Shown here: one piece after another, positions 1 to 12,119 of the stretch
Layout: each line of letters begins with the position of its first letter
Position numbering within the stretch: position 1 is the first letter of the stretch
Assembly (NCBI GenBank): GCA_036250195.1
Contig: JAVHZZ010000011.1
Location: 813,001-877,000 of the forward strand
Direction: 5' to 3'
Length of the DNA stretch: 64,000 nt
DNA from: Mixophyes australis
Taxonomy: Eukaryota > Chordata > Amphibia > Anura > Limnodynastidae
Notes under the pieces: generated by a model
What the model was told of the DNA's origin: nothing
Databases searched by the model: none
The model's input: the letters and a program-made list of their open reading frames with translations, nothing else
Program-made: the position numbers and the translations under genes

Positions 1-91
1 CTTAGTGTAATCCCTTATGCACCCATTGGAACATATAACTAGTCCGGTTACCTAAGCTTCATAGGGATGGAGCGCTGCCTGCATAGGGATG

Positions 92-439
92 CAGCACGGT
101 GGCTCAGTGGTTAGTACTTCTGCCTCACAGCGCTGGGGTCATGAGTTCAATTCCCGACCATGGCCTCATCTGTGTGGAGTTTGTATGTTCTCCCTGTGTT
201 TGCGTGGGTTTCCTCCGGGTGCTCCAGTTTCCTCCCACACTCCAAAAACATACTGGTTGGTTAATTGGCTGCTATCAAAATTGACCCTAGTCTTGCTCTC
301 TCTGTGTGTGTGTGTGTGTTTTAGGGAATTTAGACTGTAAGCTCCAATGGGGCAGGGACTGATGTGAATAAATTCTCTGTACAACGCTGCGGAATCTGTG
401 GCGCTATATAAATAAATGGTGATGATGATGATGATGAAA
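92..439 (+). mobile_element. tRNA-derived SINE (V-SINE-like), full length
   Basis: The head has RNA polymerase III promoter boxes: box A TGGCTCAGTGG at 100-110 and box B AGTTCAATTCC at 144-154. The body carries the cysteine/phenylalanine-rich-looking 'TTTCCTCCGGGTGCTCC' segment typical of V-SINE-type repeats in fish and frogs. The tail reads GCGCTATATAAATA followed by (GAT)n. A 19-bp direct repeat flanks it (73-91 and 440-458), which is either a target-site duplication or two units of the minisatellite it lies in. The reading frames over it are not genes. The family assignment is from memory of V-SINE sequence, not from a search. Confidence 0.85.
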
Positions 440-2815
440 CGCTGCCTGCATAGGGATGGAGCACTGTCTAAATAAGGTTGGATCACTCTTTATAGATAGA
501 TGGAGCAATGTCTACATTTGGATGGAGCACGGTCTACATACGGATGGATCACTGTCTATAGACGAATAGAGCAATGTCTAGATTTGGATGGAGCACTGTC
601 TACAGGTGGATGGAGCACTGTCTACATTTGGATGGAGTATTGTCTACAGATGGATGGAGCACTGTCTAGATATGGATGGAGCACTTTCTATATACGGTTG
701 GATCATTCTCTACAGACGGATGGAGCAATCTCTGCATTTGGATGGAGCACTGTCTACATACGGTTGGATCACTCTCTATAGACGGATGGAGCACTGTCTA
801 CAGATGGATGGAGCACTGTTTACAGATGGATGGAGCACTGTCTACAGATGGATGGAGCACTGTCTATATACGGTTGGATCATTCTCTATAGACGGATGGA
901 GCACTGTCTACAGATGGATGGAGCACTGTCTACAGATGGATGGAGCACTGTCTATATACGGTTGGATCATTCTCTAAAGACGGATGGAGCAATGTCTACA
1001 GATGGATGGAGCACTGTCTAGATATGGATGGAGCACTATCTACAGATGGATGGAGCACTGTCTAGATATGGATGGAGCACTATCTACAGATGGATGAAGC
1101 ACTGTCTATATACGGTTGGATCATTCTCTATAGACGGATGGAGCACTGTCTACAGATGGATGGAGCACTGTCTATATACGGTTGGATCACTCTCTATAGA
1201 CGGATGGAGCACTGTCTACAGATGGATGGAGCACTGTCTATATACGGTTGGATCATTCTTTATAGATAGATGGAGCAATGTCTACATTTGGATGGAGCAC
1301 GGTCTACATACGGATGGATCACTGTCTATAGACGAATAGAGCAATGTCTAGATTTGGATGGAGCACTGTCTACAGGTGGATGGAGCACTGTCTACATTTG
1401 GATGGAGTATTGTCTACAGATGGATGGAGCACTGTCTAGATATGGATGGAGCACTTTCTATATACGGTTGGATCATTCTCTACAGACGGATGGAGCAATC
1501 TCTGCATTTGGATGGAGCACTGTCTACATACGGTTGGATCACTCTCTATAGACGGATGGAGCACTGTCTACAGATGGATGGAGCACTGTTTACAGATGGA
1601 TGGAGCACTGTCTACAGATGGATGGAGCACTGTCTATATACGGTTGGATCATTCTCTATAGACGGATGGAGCACTGTCTACAGATGGATGGAGCACTGTC
1701 TACAGATGGATGGAGCACTGTCTAGATATGGATGGAGCACTATCTACAGATGGATGAAGCACTGTCTATATACGGTTGGATCATTCTCTATAGACGGATG
1801 GAGCACTGTCTATATACGGTTGGATCACTCTCTATAGACGGATGGAGCACTGTCTACAGATGGATGGAGCACTGTCTATATACGGTTGGATCATTCTTTA
1901 TAGATAGATGGAGCAATGTCTACATTTGGATGGAGCACGGTCTACATACGGATGGATCACTGTCTATAGACGAATAGAGCAATGTCTAGATTTGGATGGA
2001 GCACTGTCTACAGGTGGATGGAGCACTGTCTACATTTGGATGGAGTATTGTCTACAGATGGATGGAGCACTGTCTAGATATGGATGGAGCACTTTCTATA
2101 TACGGTTGGATCATTCTCTACAGACGGATGGAGCAATCTCTGCATTTGGATGGAGCACTGTCTACATACGGTTGGATCACTCTCTATAGACGGATGGAGC
2201 ACTGTCTACAGATGGATGGAGCACTGTTTACAGATGGATGGAGCACTGTCTACAGATGGATGGAGCAATGTCTATATACGGTTGGATCATTCTCTATAGA
2301 CGGATGGAGCACTGTCTACAGATGGATGGAGCACTGTCTACAGATGGATGGAGCACTGTCTAGATATGGATGGAGCACTATCTACAGATGGATGAAGCAC
2401 TGTCTATATACGGTTGGATCATTCTCTATAGACGGATGGAGCACTGTCTACAGATGGATGGAGCACTGTCTATATACGGTTGGATCACTCTCTATAGACG
2501 GATGGAGCACTGTCTACAGATGGATGGAGCACTGTCTATATACGGTTGGATCATTCCCTATAGACGGATGGAGCAATGTCTGCATTTGGATGGAGCACTG
2601 TCTACAGATGGATGGAGCACTATCTACAGATGGATGGAGCACAGTCTAGATATGGATGGAGCACTATCTACAGATGGATGAAGCACTGTCTATATACGGT
2701 TGGATCATTCTCTATAGACGGATGGAGCAATGTCTGCATTTGGATGGAGCACTGTCTACAGATGGATGGAGCACTTTCTACATACGGTTGGATCACTGTC
2801 TATAAACGGATGGAG
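440..2815. repeat. 22-bp minisatellite with higher-order repeats
   Basis: Tandem units of about 22 bp around the core GATGGAGCACTGTCTA, with variants such as TATACGGTTGGATCA. The block at 500-781 recurs apparently unchanged at 1270-1551 and 1908-2189. The offsets are 770 bp (35 units) and 638 bp (29 units), so the second period lacks exactly six units. A remnant unit lies at 59-91, before the SINE. The unit has no stop codon in any forward frame, giving overlapping open frames of up to 217 codons with 22-residue periodicity. These are artefacts of the repeat. Confidence 0.95.
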
Positions 2816-3734
2816 TATTATCTTTTCAGAGGAATTCTCCATATTGCTTCTGTTTGTAATCAGACTCTTAACCAGTTTGTCTGGGCACACACCCTCACAA
2901 TTTACTTATCAATAATACTTCAGGGCTCCTCCCACATACATAAATGAACAGAACAAAGAAAGCACAGGGCTTCCTTCTTTTTCTCTGCAGGGATAATAGA
3001 AGACAACACAGGTCCCTATTTTCTCTGCCATCTCTTCCCCCAATTGCATGGATGATATACACACACACACACACACACGGCTAATTATGAGATATGGGAA
3101 CTATAGAACAATGGGAAGAATTGGAATAAGGAATATTGTAGATTACTATGTTGAACAAATGACTGATATTGATAGATGTGATAGATAATGCAGAGGTTGA
3201 TGTGGTGTATATTTTATCAGGAGTAGTGTGATGTGATTACTGGTTGTAGTGTTATATGGATAAGGCTTATAAATGGGAGCAAGGATTATTTATAGTATGA
3301 TTTTGGGAACAGTATAATTTGGATGCTTATGGGAATGGATAGAAGTCAAACTCGGATTATATTATGTGACAAGGATAGCAATAATGTTCTATGAGTAGAC
3401 TTGTAATAGATTGCTGTGCTGTATATAACTTACAACTGAGTATGTGTTCAGGTCTATACATGGGAATTGTACACATGGAGAAGTTAATGTAGCTAAACAC
3501 AGATATTGTTTTATTATGTACTGCTACAGATAGATGAGCTATGTCTATGGATTTATAGGGACACAATCCAGCACATTTGCCTCATGCTCAGAAGCCATTT
3601 TGGAGAGTGTGCGGATGAGACTACGGGGGGAAAAAGACATCCACATTAGTGCATTGCACCTGCCCATTGTAAGTTACCACTACTGCATGTGGAGTAATAA
3701 AGAGGGATGTTCTTACATCAGTGGCAGAATCATA
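2816..3734. other. Unannotated AT-rich stretch with a short (AC)n
   Basis: Unique-looking sequence. The only recognisable item is a (AC)10 microsatellite at about 3059-3078. No convincing open frame or known repeat is visible. Confidence 0.6.
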
Positions 3735-4335
3735 ACCCGAACCCTCTCCCCCCCACATCTCCAACTTTATTGTACCCATACTCCCTCCTGTCCCCCTCTG
3801 CTCCGCCAACTGCCGCTGCTTTACTCCCACACTGATCACCTCTTCCCACTCCCACCTCCAGGGCTTCATCTGGGCTGCTGCTCCCCACCTGTGATCAGAA
3901 ATCCTGCAACCTATCATTTCTTCATTCAAGCCTAGCAGCCCTCTGCTATTACCTCCACCTCCCCGCTTGGTGTCCCTCTACATTGTAGGCAGGTCTCTCT
4001 TTACTCATGTTCTGCTTCACCCATTACACCTTCAGCCCAGCCCTCTGCAGCTCTAGACCTACTTCCCCAGCCTAGTCTCTCAAGCCCATACTCCTGGGCC
4101 CAGGCCTATGTCACACAAGGGATACTTGTCACTTATACTCACTGTCTGGACATTAGCAATACTATGTTCTCTGTCTGTTAATTCACAGCTGACTGGTCTT
4201 TGTATAACTATATATAGTGTAATTATGTCGTTTTCGTAGCCGTCGGCATATTTTGTATGATTGTAAATGTCTACTCTATATACCCCCTATGTATGGCACT
4301 GCAAACCATTTGTGACTTTGTACTGTATATAATGT
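3735..4335 (+). mobile_element. L2/CR1-type LINE remnant, 3' part
   Basis: The C-rich segment at 3740-3940 translates, with breaks, to the C-terminal tail of an L2/CR1-type ORF2. It resembles the reverse strand of the LINE at 7413-8440, including a shared run coding for 'LITSSH'. The following A/T-rich part, with 'TATGTATGGCACTGC' near 4290, looks like a decayed 3' untranslated region. No intact frame remains. The 3' boundary is approximate. Confidence 0.55.
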
Positions 4336-5515
4336 TTGTGTACCAGCTATAATCTCCTAGTATTATAATATTTATGTTCCCTGCAAATTCTTTCACAAGG
4401 CTTGCAGACAGAAGAGTCCATCCAATGAAACACAGACTTACTTCAATGTCTATTGTGTATATAATGTGTATATTTGATGGCAGTTGTTACTCTCCTTGAA
4501 CAATTGTCCTCATTGTCTCATAGTTTCAGAAAAGAGCATCTCGCCCACCGTTCATGAAAACTTTGCTACTTCACCCTTACTTTCCGCATGATGCTCACCT
4601 GTACGCTACCTTGGTGCTGCCTTGTCCTCCTCCTATTCTAGTTGCTGGAAGTCACCTCTGTCCCTGTCACCAGTATTTATTGTTGGCTTGTCACACTAAG
4701 GATATTTCATTTTGGCTTTAAAAATACCAATTACATTGGTAAGTCGCTATAAAAATGCTTTTTTTGTGAGCTAAATAAAGTGTATTTCATCCACGGCTTG
4801 AATGTTTATAGGCTAACAGCATCCATTAGGGATTGACATGTTGGTCTTAACAAATCGCATCTCGACACATAATATTCCCCCTTAATAGTCCTATTATCGT
4901 TGTGCCAATCAGCTGCAGACTCGACAAGTACAAATCAAAGGTCAAAGACTGCGTTTTTATTATTATTATTTTGTTGTCTTGCTATTTTATGGCGAAGGAG
5001 AAGGACAATATATATCTGGAAGATAAATAAGAACATTCTGGAAATTAGAATGAAAGCCAATTATTTCTGTGCCCATTGTAAAGACCATTTGCCAGATTAA
5101 AACTGTGATGCTCAGCAATTTCTAGATGAAGTGTGGTCACGTGTCACAGCCATAAACCTGATTTTCTTAGGTCTGAACTACAGAACTGGTTCCCAACTTT
5201 TGGGTCTTGTGCTGGCACTTTCTATGATAATCCAGAGTTTCTATTGAGGCAGCTGCTGTTTTAAATAAAGGTAATATTTATTTTATAGAAGTAAACAATA
5301 GCAGTAACTTCATCTGAAGCATTTACTTACTGTTCTCCCCGTTAGGGGTTATGTATTACCCAGCCATAGCTGCCATAACTGGTGTTTTCTCGTACATCTG
5401 CATATATCAGCCTGTCCTAATACTGCTGTACACTGGTGTCTTCCCACAACACACGTTAGGACGTGCTAGAGACATACAGTAAATTAGACAGTGGTAGTAC
5501 TCCCATCTTTTAGAG
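4336..5515. other. Unannotated stretch
   Basis: AT-rich, non-repetitive by eye. A 66-codon open frame at 4900-5100 has no recognisable motif and I do not call it a gene. Confidence 0.5.
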
Positions 5516-5707
5516 CAGTGTTTCCTAAACCCAGTCTTCAGAGCTCCCTAACAGTGCAGGTTTTCCAGATCTCCCTGCTGGAGCACAGGTGTATTAATTA
5601 CTGACTGACGCAATGTAACACATCCACAGGTGGTATAATTATATCACTGGTCACCTGGAAAACCTGCACTGTTAGGGCTTCCTGAGGACTGGGTTTGGGA
5701 AACACTG
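5516..5707. mobile_element. Non-autonomous hAT element (192 bp)
   Basis: Long terminal inverted repeats: the left end CAGTGTTTCCTAAACCCAG is matched in reverse complement by the right end, which finishes GGGAAACACTG. Inner arms also pair (GTGCAGGTTTTCCAG with CTGGAAAACCTGCAC). It is flanked by an 8-bp duplication with one mismatch (TTTTAGAG at 5508-5515, ATTTAGAG at 5708-5715). Eight-bp duplications and CAG...CTG ends are typical of the hAT superfamily. It has the same termini as the copy at 13891-14074. Confidence 0.85.
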
Positions 5708-6371
5708 ATTTAGAGGGTTAACCCAGTGACCATCTGCATTAGTTCTGATAAAAAACCACGCTCTCCGCTAGCGTTATTTTCCTGTAACGAAGGGGTTAAA
5801 TAGTTGAGTGTTTATATATTATTTTATTTTTTCTGCAAGGTAAATATAGCGCAGATGTCTTATAAAGCAGCAGTAAGACTTAATTGGTCAATCATTTTCA
5901 CACAAACAATTCTCTGCGTGATCACATGTTCTACAGCAGATCTTTCTTTAGCGGAATAGACACATAACCCTTTCACTGCCAGCAGAGAATACCATTTACC
6001 ATAATGCACTGTGGGCCAGCCTGGATTAAGTGTGAGGTATGTGACTTCTATTTTGATGTTTCCACCAAATTGTTCCATATGACAAATACCCCGAAACTGT
6101 AGAATTAAAACTATACAGTAGGATAAATATTATACCCTTGTGACACTCTCAATGGTTCACCGTTAGTCTAGGAGCGACCCTGACGTCACAGCATTGTAGG
6201 AAAGCCTCTTATGATACTGATACAACACAATAGGTAGTATTGTTATTTATCAGTTTTTCTTGTCTTCACAGCTGTTTTGTGGAGCAAATATAAGTCAGTT
6301 CTGGGGACTACACAGACCGTTACATTGCTGACTGCAATGAACGTTTGTGGAAGGGAAGCCCCCATCACCAC
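5708..6371. other. Unannotated stretch
   Basis: No known repeat or gene recognised. A 72-codon reverse frame at 5860-6078 has no motif. Confidence 0.5.
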
Positions 6372-6908
6372 CAAGGCCGGATTGAGAAGTTGAAGGCCTC
6401 TGGGCTACGGGCACTGTGAGGCCCCCATCCAATATTACTGGTCCCCCATCTGATATTGACACACATGTCCCCCACTTCTCATAATGCCACACAAGTTCCC
6501 CTTCCTCATAATGACATGTCCTCTCCAAACCAACTCCACTTCTCTTCCCCCTTCCCCAATATATAGAATAACAGCACTTACTTAATTGCTGTGTTCTTCT
6601 GGTCCTCTCCTCTTTGCTGCAGCAGGGTCTGGGCGGCCCCTCTTCTTCCGGCCCTGTCAGTGCGGGCGCAGCGCGCTGCTTAGTGAGATGACCTCCTCAG
6701 TAAGTAGCGGACTGCACACCACGCCTGCACTGACGGAGAGCAGGGAATGGCCACATACAGTGACAGTTGGGGTCGGGGGCAGAAAAGCCAACATTATGGA
6801 AAAATAAAATAAAATTATAGACTGCATGAAAATCTTTCATAGAGCCCCTCAGCTAACCGAGGCCCCTGGGCTGTAGCCCAGAAAGTCCACTGAGCTAATC
6901 CGGCTCTG
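6372..6908. mobile_element. Non-autonomous hAT element (537 bp)
   Basis: The left end CAAGGCCGGATTGAG is inversely matched by the right end CTAATCCGGCTCTG. Both sides carry the perfect 8-bp duplication ATCACCAC (6364-6371 and 6909-6916). The interior has a GC-rich block around 6620-6700 and the 'GGCCTCTGGGCTA' type edges common to a frequent frog hAT family. There is no transposase frame, so it depends on an autonomous relative. The small open frames inside are not genes. Confidence 0.85.
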
Positions 6909-7412
6909 ATCACCACCAATCATTGTTGGACTCATAGCTCTTGTATAAGAATGGGGGGGTCACTTATTTTCATGAAGTTGTGTGTTATATTGGGAAACAT
7001 CCAGCAAATGGGAGACAACTGAGGCCTGAACTGTAAAAATAGTATTTAAATACATAAAGTATTTCATGGATATCTTTTTCACAACATCTGCCTTCCCAGT
7101 TTATTCTACAGACTTTTAGAAATAATGTTGATAAAGAGGAATTAATCTAGAAAAGGAGTGTCATGCTGTCTATACAGTTATTTGGTTACTCCTCATCTTG
7201 TCATTTTCTAAGCCTGAAACATACATCAATGGGAAACAAAACCTACAAAGGGAGAATTATCAGAAATATGCCATGTTATCAGGTGCTGCGGATTGTGGAC
7301 ACCCTTGTACATTAGAAACGTGTGATTTTCCATAAAGGCAGAGAATGATTGGGTGGCAGAAATAGCGAATACCTTCATGAAACAGATATATGAAGTTTCG
7401 CACTATATACTT
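6909..7412. other. Unannotated stretch
   Basis: AT-rich, no recognised feature beyond the 8-bp hAT target duplication at its left edge. Confidence 0.5.
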
Positions 7413-8440
7413 TATTATTATTATTAATTTTTATTTATAGGGCGCTACTAGGCGTCCGTAGCGCCGTACAGGGACAAACAAAGTTACAATACAAGGTGAG
7501 ACAGCACAGTACAGTAAACAATAAGCACAGTAACTCGGTGAGCTCAAAGCACAGCTAGAGTGGCGAGGGAGGGGAGAGGGGAAGGTCCTGCATACGGCTG
7601 AGCCCGAGAGGGAGGGCCCGGATGACAGGGAAACCCCCAGGGGGGGAGAGGAAGGAGCGAGAGGGGACGGGGAAGAGGGTCCTCGAGGAGGAGGGCTAGG
7701 TAGCTGGAGAGCCGAGTTAAGAGTGGTGAGGACAGGAGGAGAGATGACCCTGCTCAGAGGAGCGTACAATCTAAGGGGTGGGGTAGACAGACAGAGAGAC
7801 ACAGGGGAGAGAGGGAGAGATAAGGATAAGGGAAGGGGAAGAGGTAGAAGAAAAGTTAGGAAATTAAGTGGGAGACTGGAAGGCTTTAAGAAAAAGGTGG
7901 GTTTTTAGAGCCCGTTTAAAACTGGACAGATTAGGGGAAGTTCTGATAGAGGGAGGGAGCTTGTTCCAGTGGAGGGGGGCAGCGCGGGCGAAGTCTTGGA
8001 TACGCGCATGGGAGGAGGTGATCAGGGGGGAAGAGAGGCGACGGTCATTGGCAGATCGGAGAGGGCTGGATGGAGCATGAATAGAGAGGAGGGTGGAGAT
8101 GTAGGGTGCTGTGAAGTTGGCGAGGGCCTTGTATGTAAGAGTGAGGAGCTTGAAGAGGATTCTGTAGGGGAAGGGGAGCCAATGAAGGGATAGGTAGAGG
8201 GGGGAGACAGATGAGGAGCGGCGAGTAGGGAAGATAAGCCTAGCGGCCGCGTTGAGGGCAGATCAAAGGGGAGCGGGATGAGAGTGGGGGAGGCCAGTGA
8301 GGAGGAGGTTGCAGTAGTCCAGGCGGGAGATGATCAGAGAGTGGATAAGGCATTTGGTGGCATCTTGGGAGAGGAAGGGCCGGATGCGAGCGATGTTACG
8401 CAGCTGGAACGTATACACGATACGTTCTATCCACAGAGAG
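7413..8440 (-). mobile_element. 5'-truncated L2/CR1-type LINE, antisense
   Basis: The reverse strand encodes the C-terminal part of a non-LTR reverse transcriptase ORF2. Around 8263-8440 it reads '[19 protein letters not shown]' followed by '[14 protein letters not shown]', a hallmark of L2/CR1-type LINE proteins. Further downstream (7900-8100) it includes a decayed stretch ending in 'FKRALKTHLFLKA'-like sequence. The 3' end is a tail, GGCGCTACGGACGCCTAG, then TATAAATAAAA and a (TAA)n run. Frameshifts and stops are scattered, so this is a pseudogene. A second, tail-only copy lies near 47115. The 5' limit is where similarity fades, not a mapped boundary. Confidence 0.8.
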
Positions 8441-8813
8441 ACCTGTTTTATTGTCAGAGAAAGAGATTGGTTCTCGTGGCAGACGGCAAGTGGGTTCATT
8501 TGGGATTCTCACTTCCACTCAATCAACAATGATAATATTTAAGTTGAATATATTTAAAGAGTTTCTTTTACCTTAATATAATAGTTATCCTTATTTTTAT
8601 ACTACTTGTCCTGCGGTTATTATATTTTATATTTGTGTATGCTACAGTTTATTTAAATACAATATCACCTTCTGTATAAAATATAGATATGCGTATGGGA
8701 CCTCTGGAGCCTTCCTTCTCTCCGCCGAACATTGAGCATCGTTACTCTCTGATACATGTACCACAAGATGGACAGTTTATTGCAACCTGTGAATTTACTG
8801 GGGCACATGGGAG

Positions 8814-8958
8814 CAGGGGCGGATCTAGAGAATTCTTCTACCCGGGACGATTTAGGCCCCACCCCCTTTTTTACATCTGAGGCTGCCGGCGGCTGCATAC
8901 TATGTGCTATGATCGCCCCGATCGCCGCCCCCCCCCCCCCCCCCTGGATCCGCCACTG
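8814..8958. mobile_element. Non-autonomous hAT element (145 bp)
   Basis: The left end CAGGGGCGGATCTAG pairs inversely with the right end TGGATCCGCCACTG. A perfect 8-bp duplication, CATGGGAG, flanks it at 8806-8813 and 8959-8966. A homopolymer of about 18 C residues lies near 8926-8944. No coding capacity. Confidence 0.88.
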
Positions 8959-8966
8959 CATGGGAG

Positions 8967-9600
8967 GCGGCCAGTTTGTGGGCTGAACCAATAAGCCAAC
9001 AGTCCTTTCATCAGGGACCGATTAAGGGTTCAGGCCGCCCTAGACTAATATACTCGCAGCACCCTCTCACCCTCCACGCTAGGCTAATACGTGGAAAGCT
9101 TCATTCAGTCCCCAACCCTCCTGTGTACGATCAGGTGAGGACGGGGGTCACTTACATTTTGTGATGATTTGTCAATTGTATTTACTGGAAACTTCCACAG
9201 TATTTTTTTCAAGTGATAGCTGGGGCAATTTGTGACTTCAGTGTGCCTATATACACGATTAGTGCCCCCTCTATGTGAGGAGGGGAGAATGGGAAGGGTA
9301 CATATACTAGTTCTAGAAGCTGGTACAGGATATCGGTGTGTGATATGCACTTTCATTCACCAATTTGCAACATGTAAAGTAACTTGTAGGTTTTATAACT
9401 GGCATTGTCTTACACAACTAATTACAAAGTTACGTTTTGGCTTTTGAACCTGTTATGCAGCTTGTTGCTGCTGTATATTTATACATACACAGTATGTATA
9501 TAGTTTATTTGTAGATATTACAAATTTATATGCTCTACTCTGTCTCCGTAAGTTCAGCTTGGCCTTACCCAAGGTGGTCAGTACTGCTTCAGATGAATCC
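8967..9600. other. Unannotated stretch
   Basis: A short piece near 9016-9050 (ACCGATTAAGGGTTCAGG) may be a fragment of another hAT-like repeat. Nothing else is recognised. Confidence 0.45.
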
Positions 9601-9699
9601 ATTAAGGATCCTGTTTGGGATTATAAATAGGCATTCCCTGACTTAAGCCTTTACGTATTCTTTCTGCTCAGTTCCTGCTACCATTCCTTGTCATGTTGA
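9601..9699 (+). promoter_or_regulatory. Possible LTR promoter upstream of the 35-bp array
   Basis: A TATA-like motif, TTATAAATAG, at about 9620 is followed by pyrimidine-rich sequence with CTGCTCAGTTCCTGC. This leads directly into a tandem of 'GACCTGCCAGTC' units. The arrangement resembles the TATA and leader region of Ty3/gypsy LTRs in amphibians. No matching LTR ends were found, so the call is tentative. Confidence 0.3.
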
Positions 9700-11222
9700 C
9701 CACCCGCTTGTGTACCGACCTGCCAGTCGTCTGACTACCCGCTTGTGTACCGACCTGCCAGTCATCTGACTACCCGCTTGTGTACCGACCTGCCAGTCGT
9801 CTGACTACCCGCTTATGTACCGACCTGCCAGTCGTCTGACTACCCACTTGTGTACCGACCTGCCAGTCATCTGACTACCCGCTTGTGTACCGACCTGCCA
9901 GTCGTCTGACTACCCGCTTGTGTACCGACCTGCCAGTCGTCTGACTACCCGCTTGTGTACTGACCTGCCAGTCGTCTGACTACCCGCTTGTGCACCGACC
10001 TGCCAGTCGTCTGACTACCTGCTTGTGCACCGACCTGCCAGTCGTCTGACTACCCGCTTGTGTGCTGACCTGCCAGTCGTCTACCCGCTTGTGTGCCGAC
10101 CTGCCAGTCGTCTGACTACCCGCTTGTGTACTGACCTGCCAGTCATCTGACTACCCGCTTGTGTACTGACCTGCCAGTCGTCTGACTACCCGCTTGTGCA
10201 CCGACCTGCCAGTCATCTGACTACCCGCTTGTGTACTGACCTGCCAGTCGTCTGACTACCCGCTTGTGTACCGACCTGCCAGTCATCTGACTACCCGCTT
10301 GTGTACTGACCTGCCAGTCGTCTGACTACCCGCTTGTGTGCCGACCTGCCAGTCGTCTGACTACCCGCTTGTGTGCTGACCTGCCAGTCGTCTACCCACT
10401 TGTGTACCGACCTGCCAGTCGTCTACCCGCTTGTGCACCGACCTGCTAGTCGTCTGACTACCCGCTTGTGTACCGACCTGGCAGTTGCCTGACTACCTGC
10501 TTGGGTACCGATCTGGAAGTTATCTGGCTGCACTCTTGGGTACCGACCTGCCAGTCGTCTACCCGCTTGTGTACCGACCTGCCAGTCATCTGACTACCCG
10601 CTTGTGTACTGACCTGCCAGTCGTCTGACTACCCGCTTGTGTGCCGACCTGCCAGTCGTCTGACTAGCCGCTTGTGTGCTGACCTGCCAGTCGTCTGACT
10701 ACCCGCTTGTGTACTGACCTGCCAGTCGTCTGACTACCCGCTTGTGTACCGACCTGCCAGTCATCTGACTACCCGCTTGTGTACTGACCTGCCAGTCGTC
10801 TGACTACCCACTTGTGTGCCGACCTGCCAGTCGTCTGACTACCCGCTTGTGCACTGACCTGCCAGTCATCTACCCGCTTGTGTGCCGACCTGTCAGTCGT
10901 CTGACTACCTGCTTGTGTACCGACCTGTCAGTCGTCTACCCGCTTGTGTACCGACCTGCCAGTCGTCTACCCGCTTGTGCACCGACCTGCTAGTCGTCTG
11001 ACTACCCGCTTGTGTACCAACCTGGCAGTTGCCTGACTACCTGCTTGGGTACCAATCTGGCAGTTATCTGGCTGCACTCTTGGGTACCAACCTGCCAGTC
11101 GTCTACCCGCTTGTGCACCGACCTGCTAGTTGTCTGACTACCCGCTTGTGTACCGACCTGGCAGTTGCCTGACTACCTGCTTGTGTACCAAACTGGCAGT
11201 CGTCTGGCTGCACTCTTGTGTA
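9700..11222. repeat. 35-bp minisatellite
   Basis: About 43 tandem units of 35 bp with core TGTGTACCGACCTGCCAGTC. A shorter 31-bp variant lacks GACT after GTCGTCT. Divergent unit pairs containing 'CTGGCTGCACTCTTG' occur near 10480-10545, 11025-11095 and 11160-11220, hinting at block duplication. No long open frame spans it. Confidence 0.95.
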
Positions 11223-11601
11223 CCAAGCCCACATTTGTCTAAATGCAATCAGCTATTGGACTTCAGCTAATAGACCAGTACTGTGACACTACCTGTCTCT
11301 ATCACTTGGAGGTACCATAGTCTTGTGACTGCTGCCAGGTATACAGCCAGATGGAGCTAACTGAGAAGGTGCTGTCTGGGAGGAATAACAAAGAAGAGGG
11401 ACTGTCTGCAAATATTAGATAAGAGGATTAATGATTAGGTTACCATTCTGCCAGCTGGGCACCCTCATGTTTTGTGGATGAACGTGAGCTGTGTTCTGTT
11501 TACTAAATCTGGGTGTTCAGTTCTGAAGCAACTGCCGTCCTCAAGCTGGTGAAAAACTGCATGCAGTTTGGTGTCTCAGATTCTCTTCATACAGTTATTA
11601 C
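11223..11601. other. Unannotated stretch after the 35-bp array
   Basis: Sequence such as CCAGTACTGTGACACTACC could be the end of the LTR-like unit suspected at 9601, but no terminal pair or duplication is visible. Confidence 0.35.
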
Positions 11602-11780
11602 CAGTGTCGGACTGGGGCATGAAGGGCCCACCGGGGGACTGCTACGCTAGGGGCCCACCAGAGGGGGTGTGGCCAGCCATCATAGAGGCGTGACCAGACA
11701 CTAGAGGGGGAGTGGTCAGCCCATGAAGGACAGCTAGCACCGTAGTGTAGTGTATAAAGAATGCAGTGTGTATATAAAGA
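11602..11780 (+). mobile_element. Left end of a hAT-like element
   Basis: It begins CAGTGTCGGACTGGGGC, a start common in frog hAT-type repeats, followed by the 'GGGCCCACC' type sequence. I could not find a matching right terminus, so the element is either truncated or extends further, perhaps across the arrays to about 13500. Confidence 0.45.
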
Positions 11781-11849
11781 GTACACAGTCTTGACCTGCC
11801 CCTTAGATTGGGCAGAACAGTCACCAAAATCAGGATTGTCACTCTAGAC

Positions 11850-11992
11850 CAGGCTTGGCTAACCTGTAACACTCCAGGTGTTGTGAAACTACAAGCCCCA
11901 GCATGCTTTGCCAATATATAGCAGCTTATTGCTGGAAGGGTATGCTGGGATTTGAAGTTTCACAAACACCTGCCACAGGTTAGCCAAGCCTG
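11850..11992. mobile_element. Non-autonomous hAT element (143 bp)
   Basis: Terminal inverted repeats: CAGGCTTGGCTAACCTGT at the left, ACAGGTTAGCCAAGCCTG at the right. The inner arms also pair (CCAGCATGC and its partner). An 8-bp duplication with one mismatch flanks it (CTCTAGAC at 11842-11849, CACTAGAC at 11993-12000). Confidence 0.85.
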
Positions 11993-12119
11993 CACTAGAC
12001 TCAGAACATTTGACAGACTGTACTACCTGTTCTTGTCATTTTTACCACCTGTGGCTGCTGGTTTCTTTAGTTGCAGCTGGTCTGGATCCTGGAATGTTGG
12101 GGGCCCTATTTGGAAGAAA

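Noticed and set aside
100..154. A true tRNA gene
   Set aside because: Box A and box B are present, but there is no cloverleaf and the sequence continues into SINE body and tail.
89..284. Small proteins starting MQHGG or MAQWL
   Set aside because: They lie inside a SINE; the same peptide recurs in the antisense SINE at 58443-58781.
9700..11222. CRISPR-like array
   Set aside because: Units follow each other directly with no unique spacers, and the context is vertebrate repeat DNA; this is a minisatellite.
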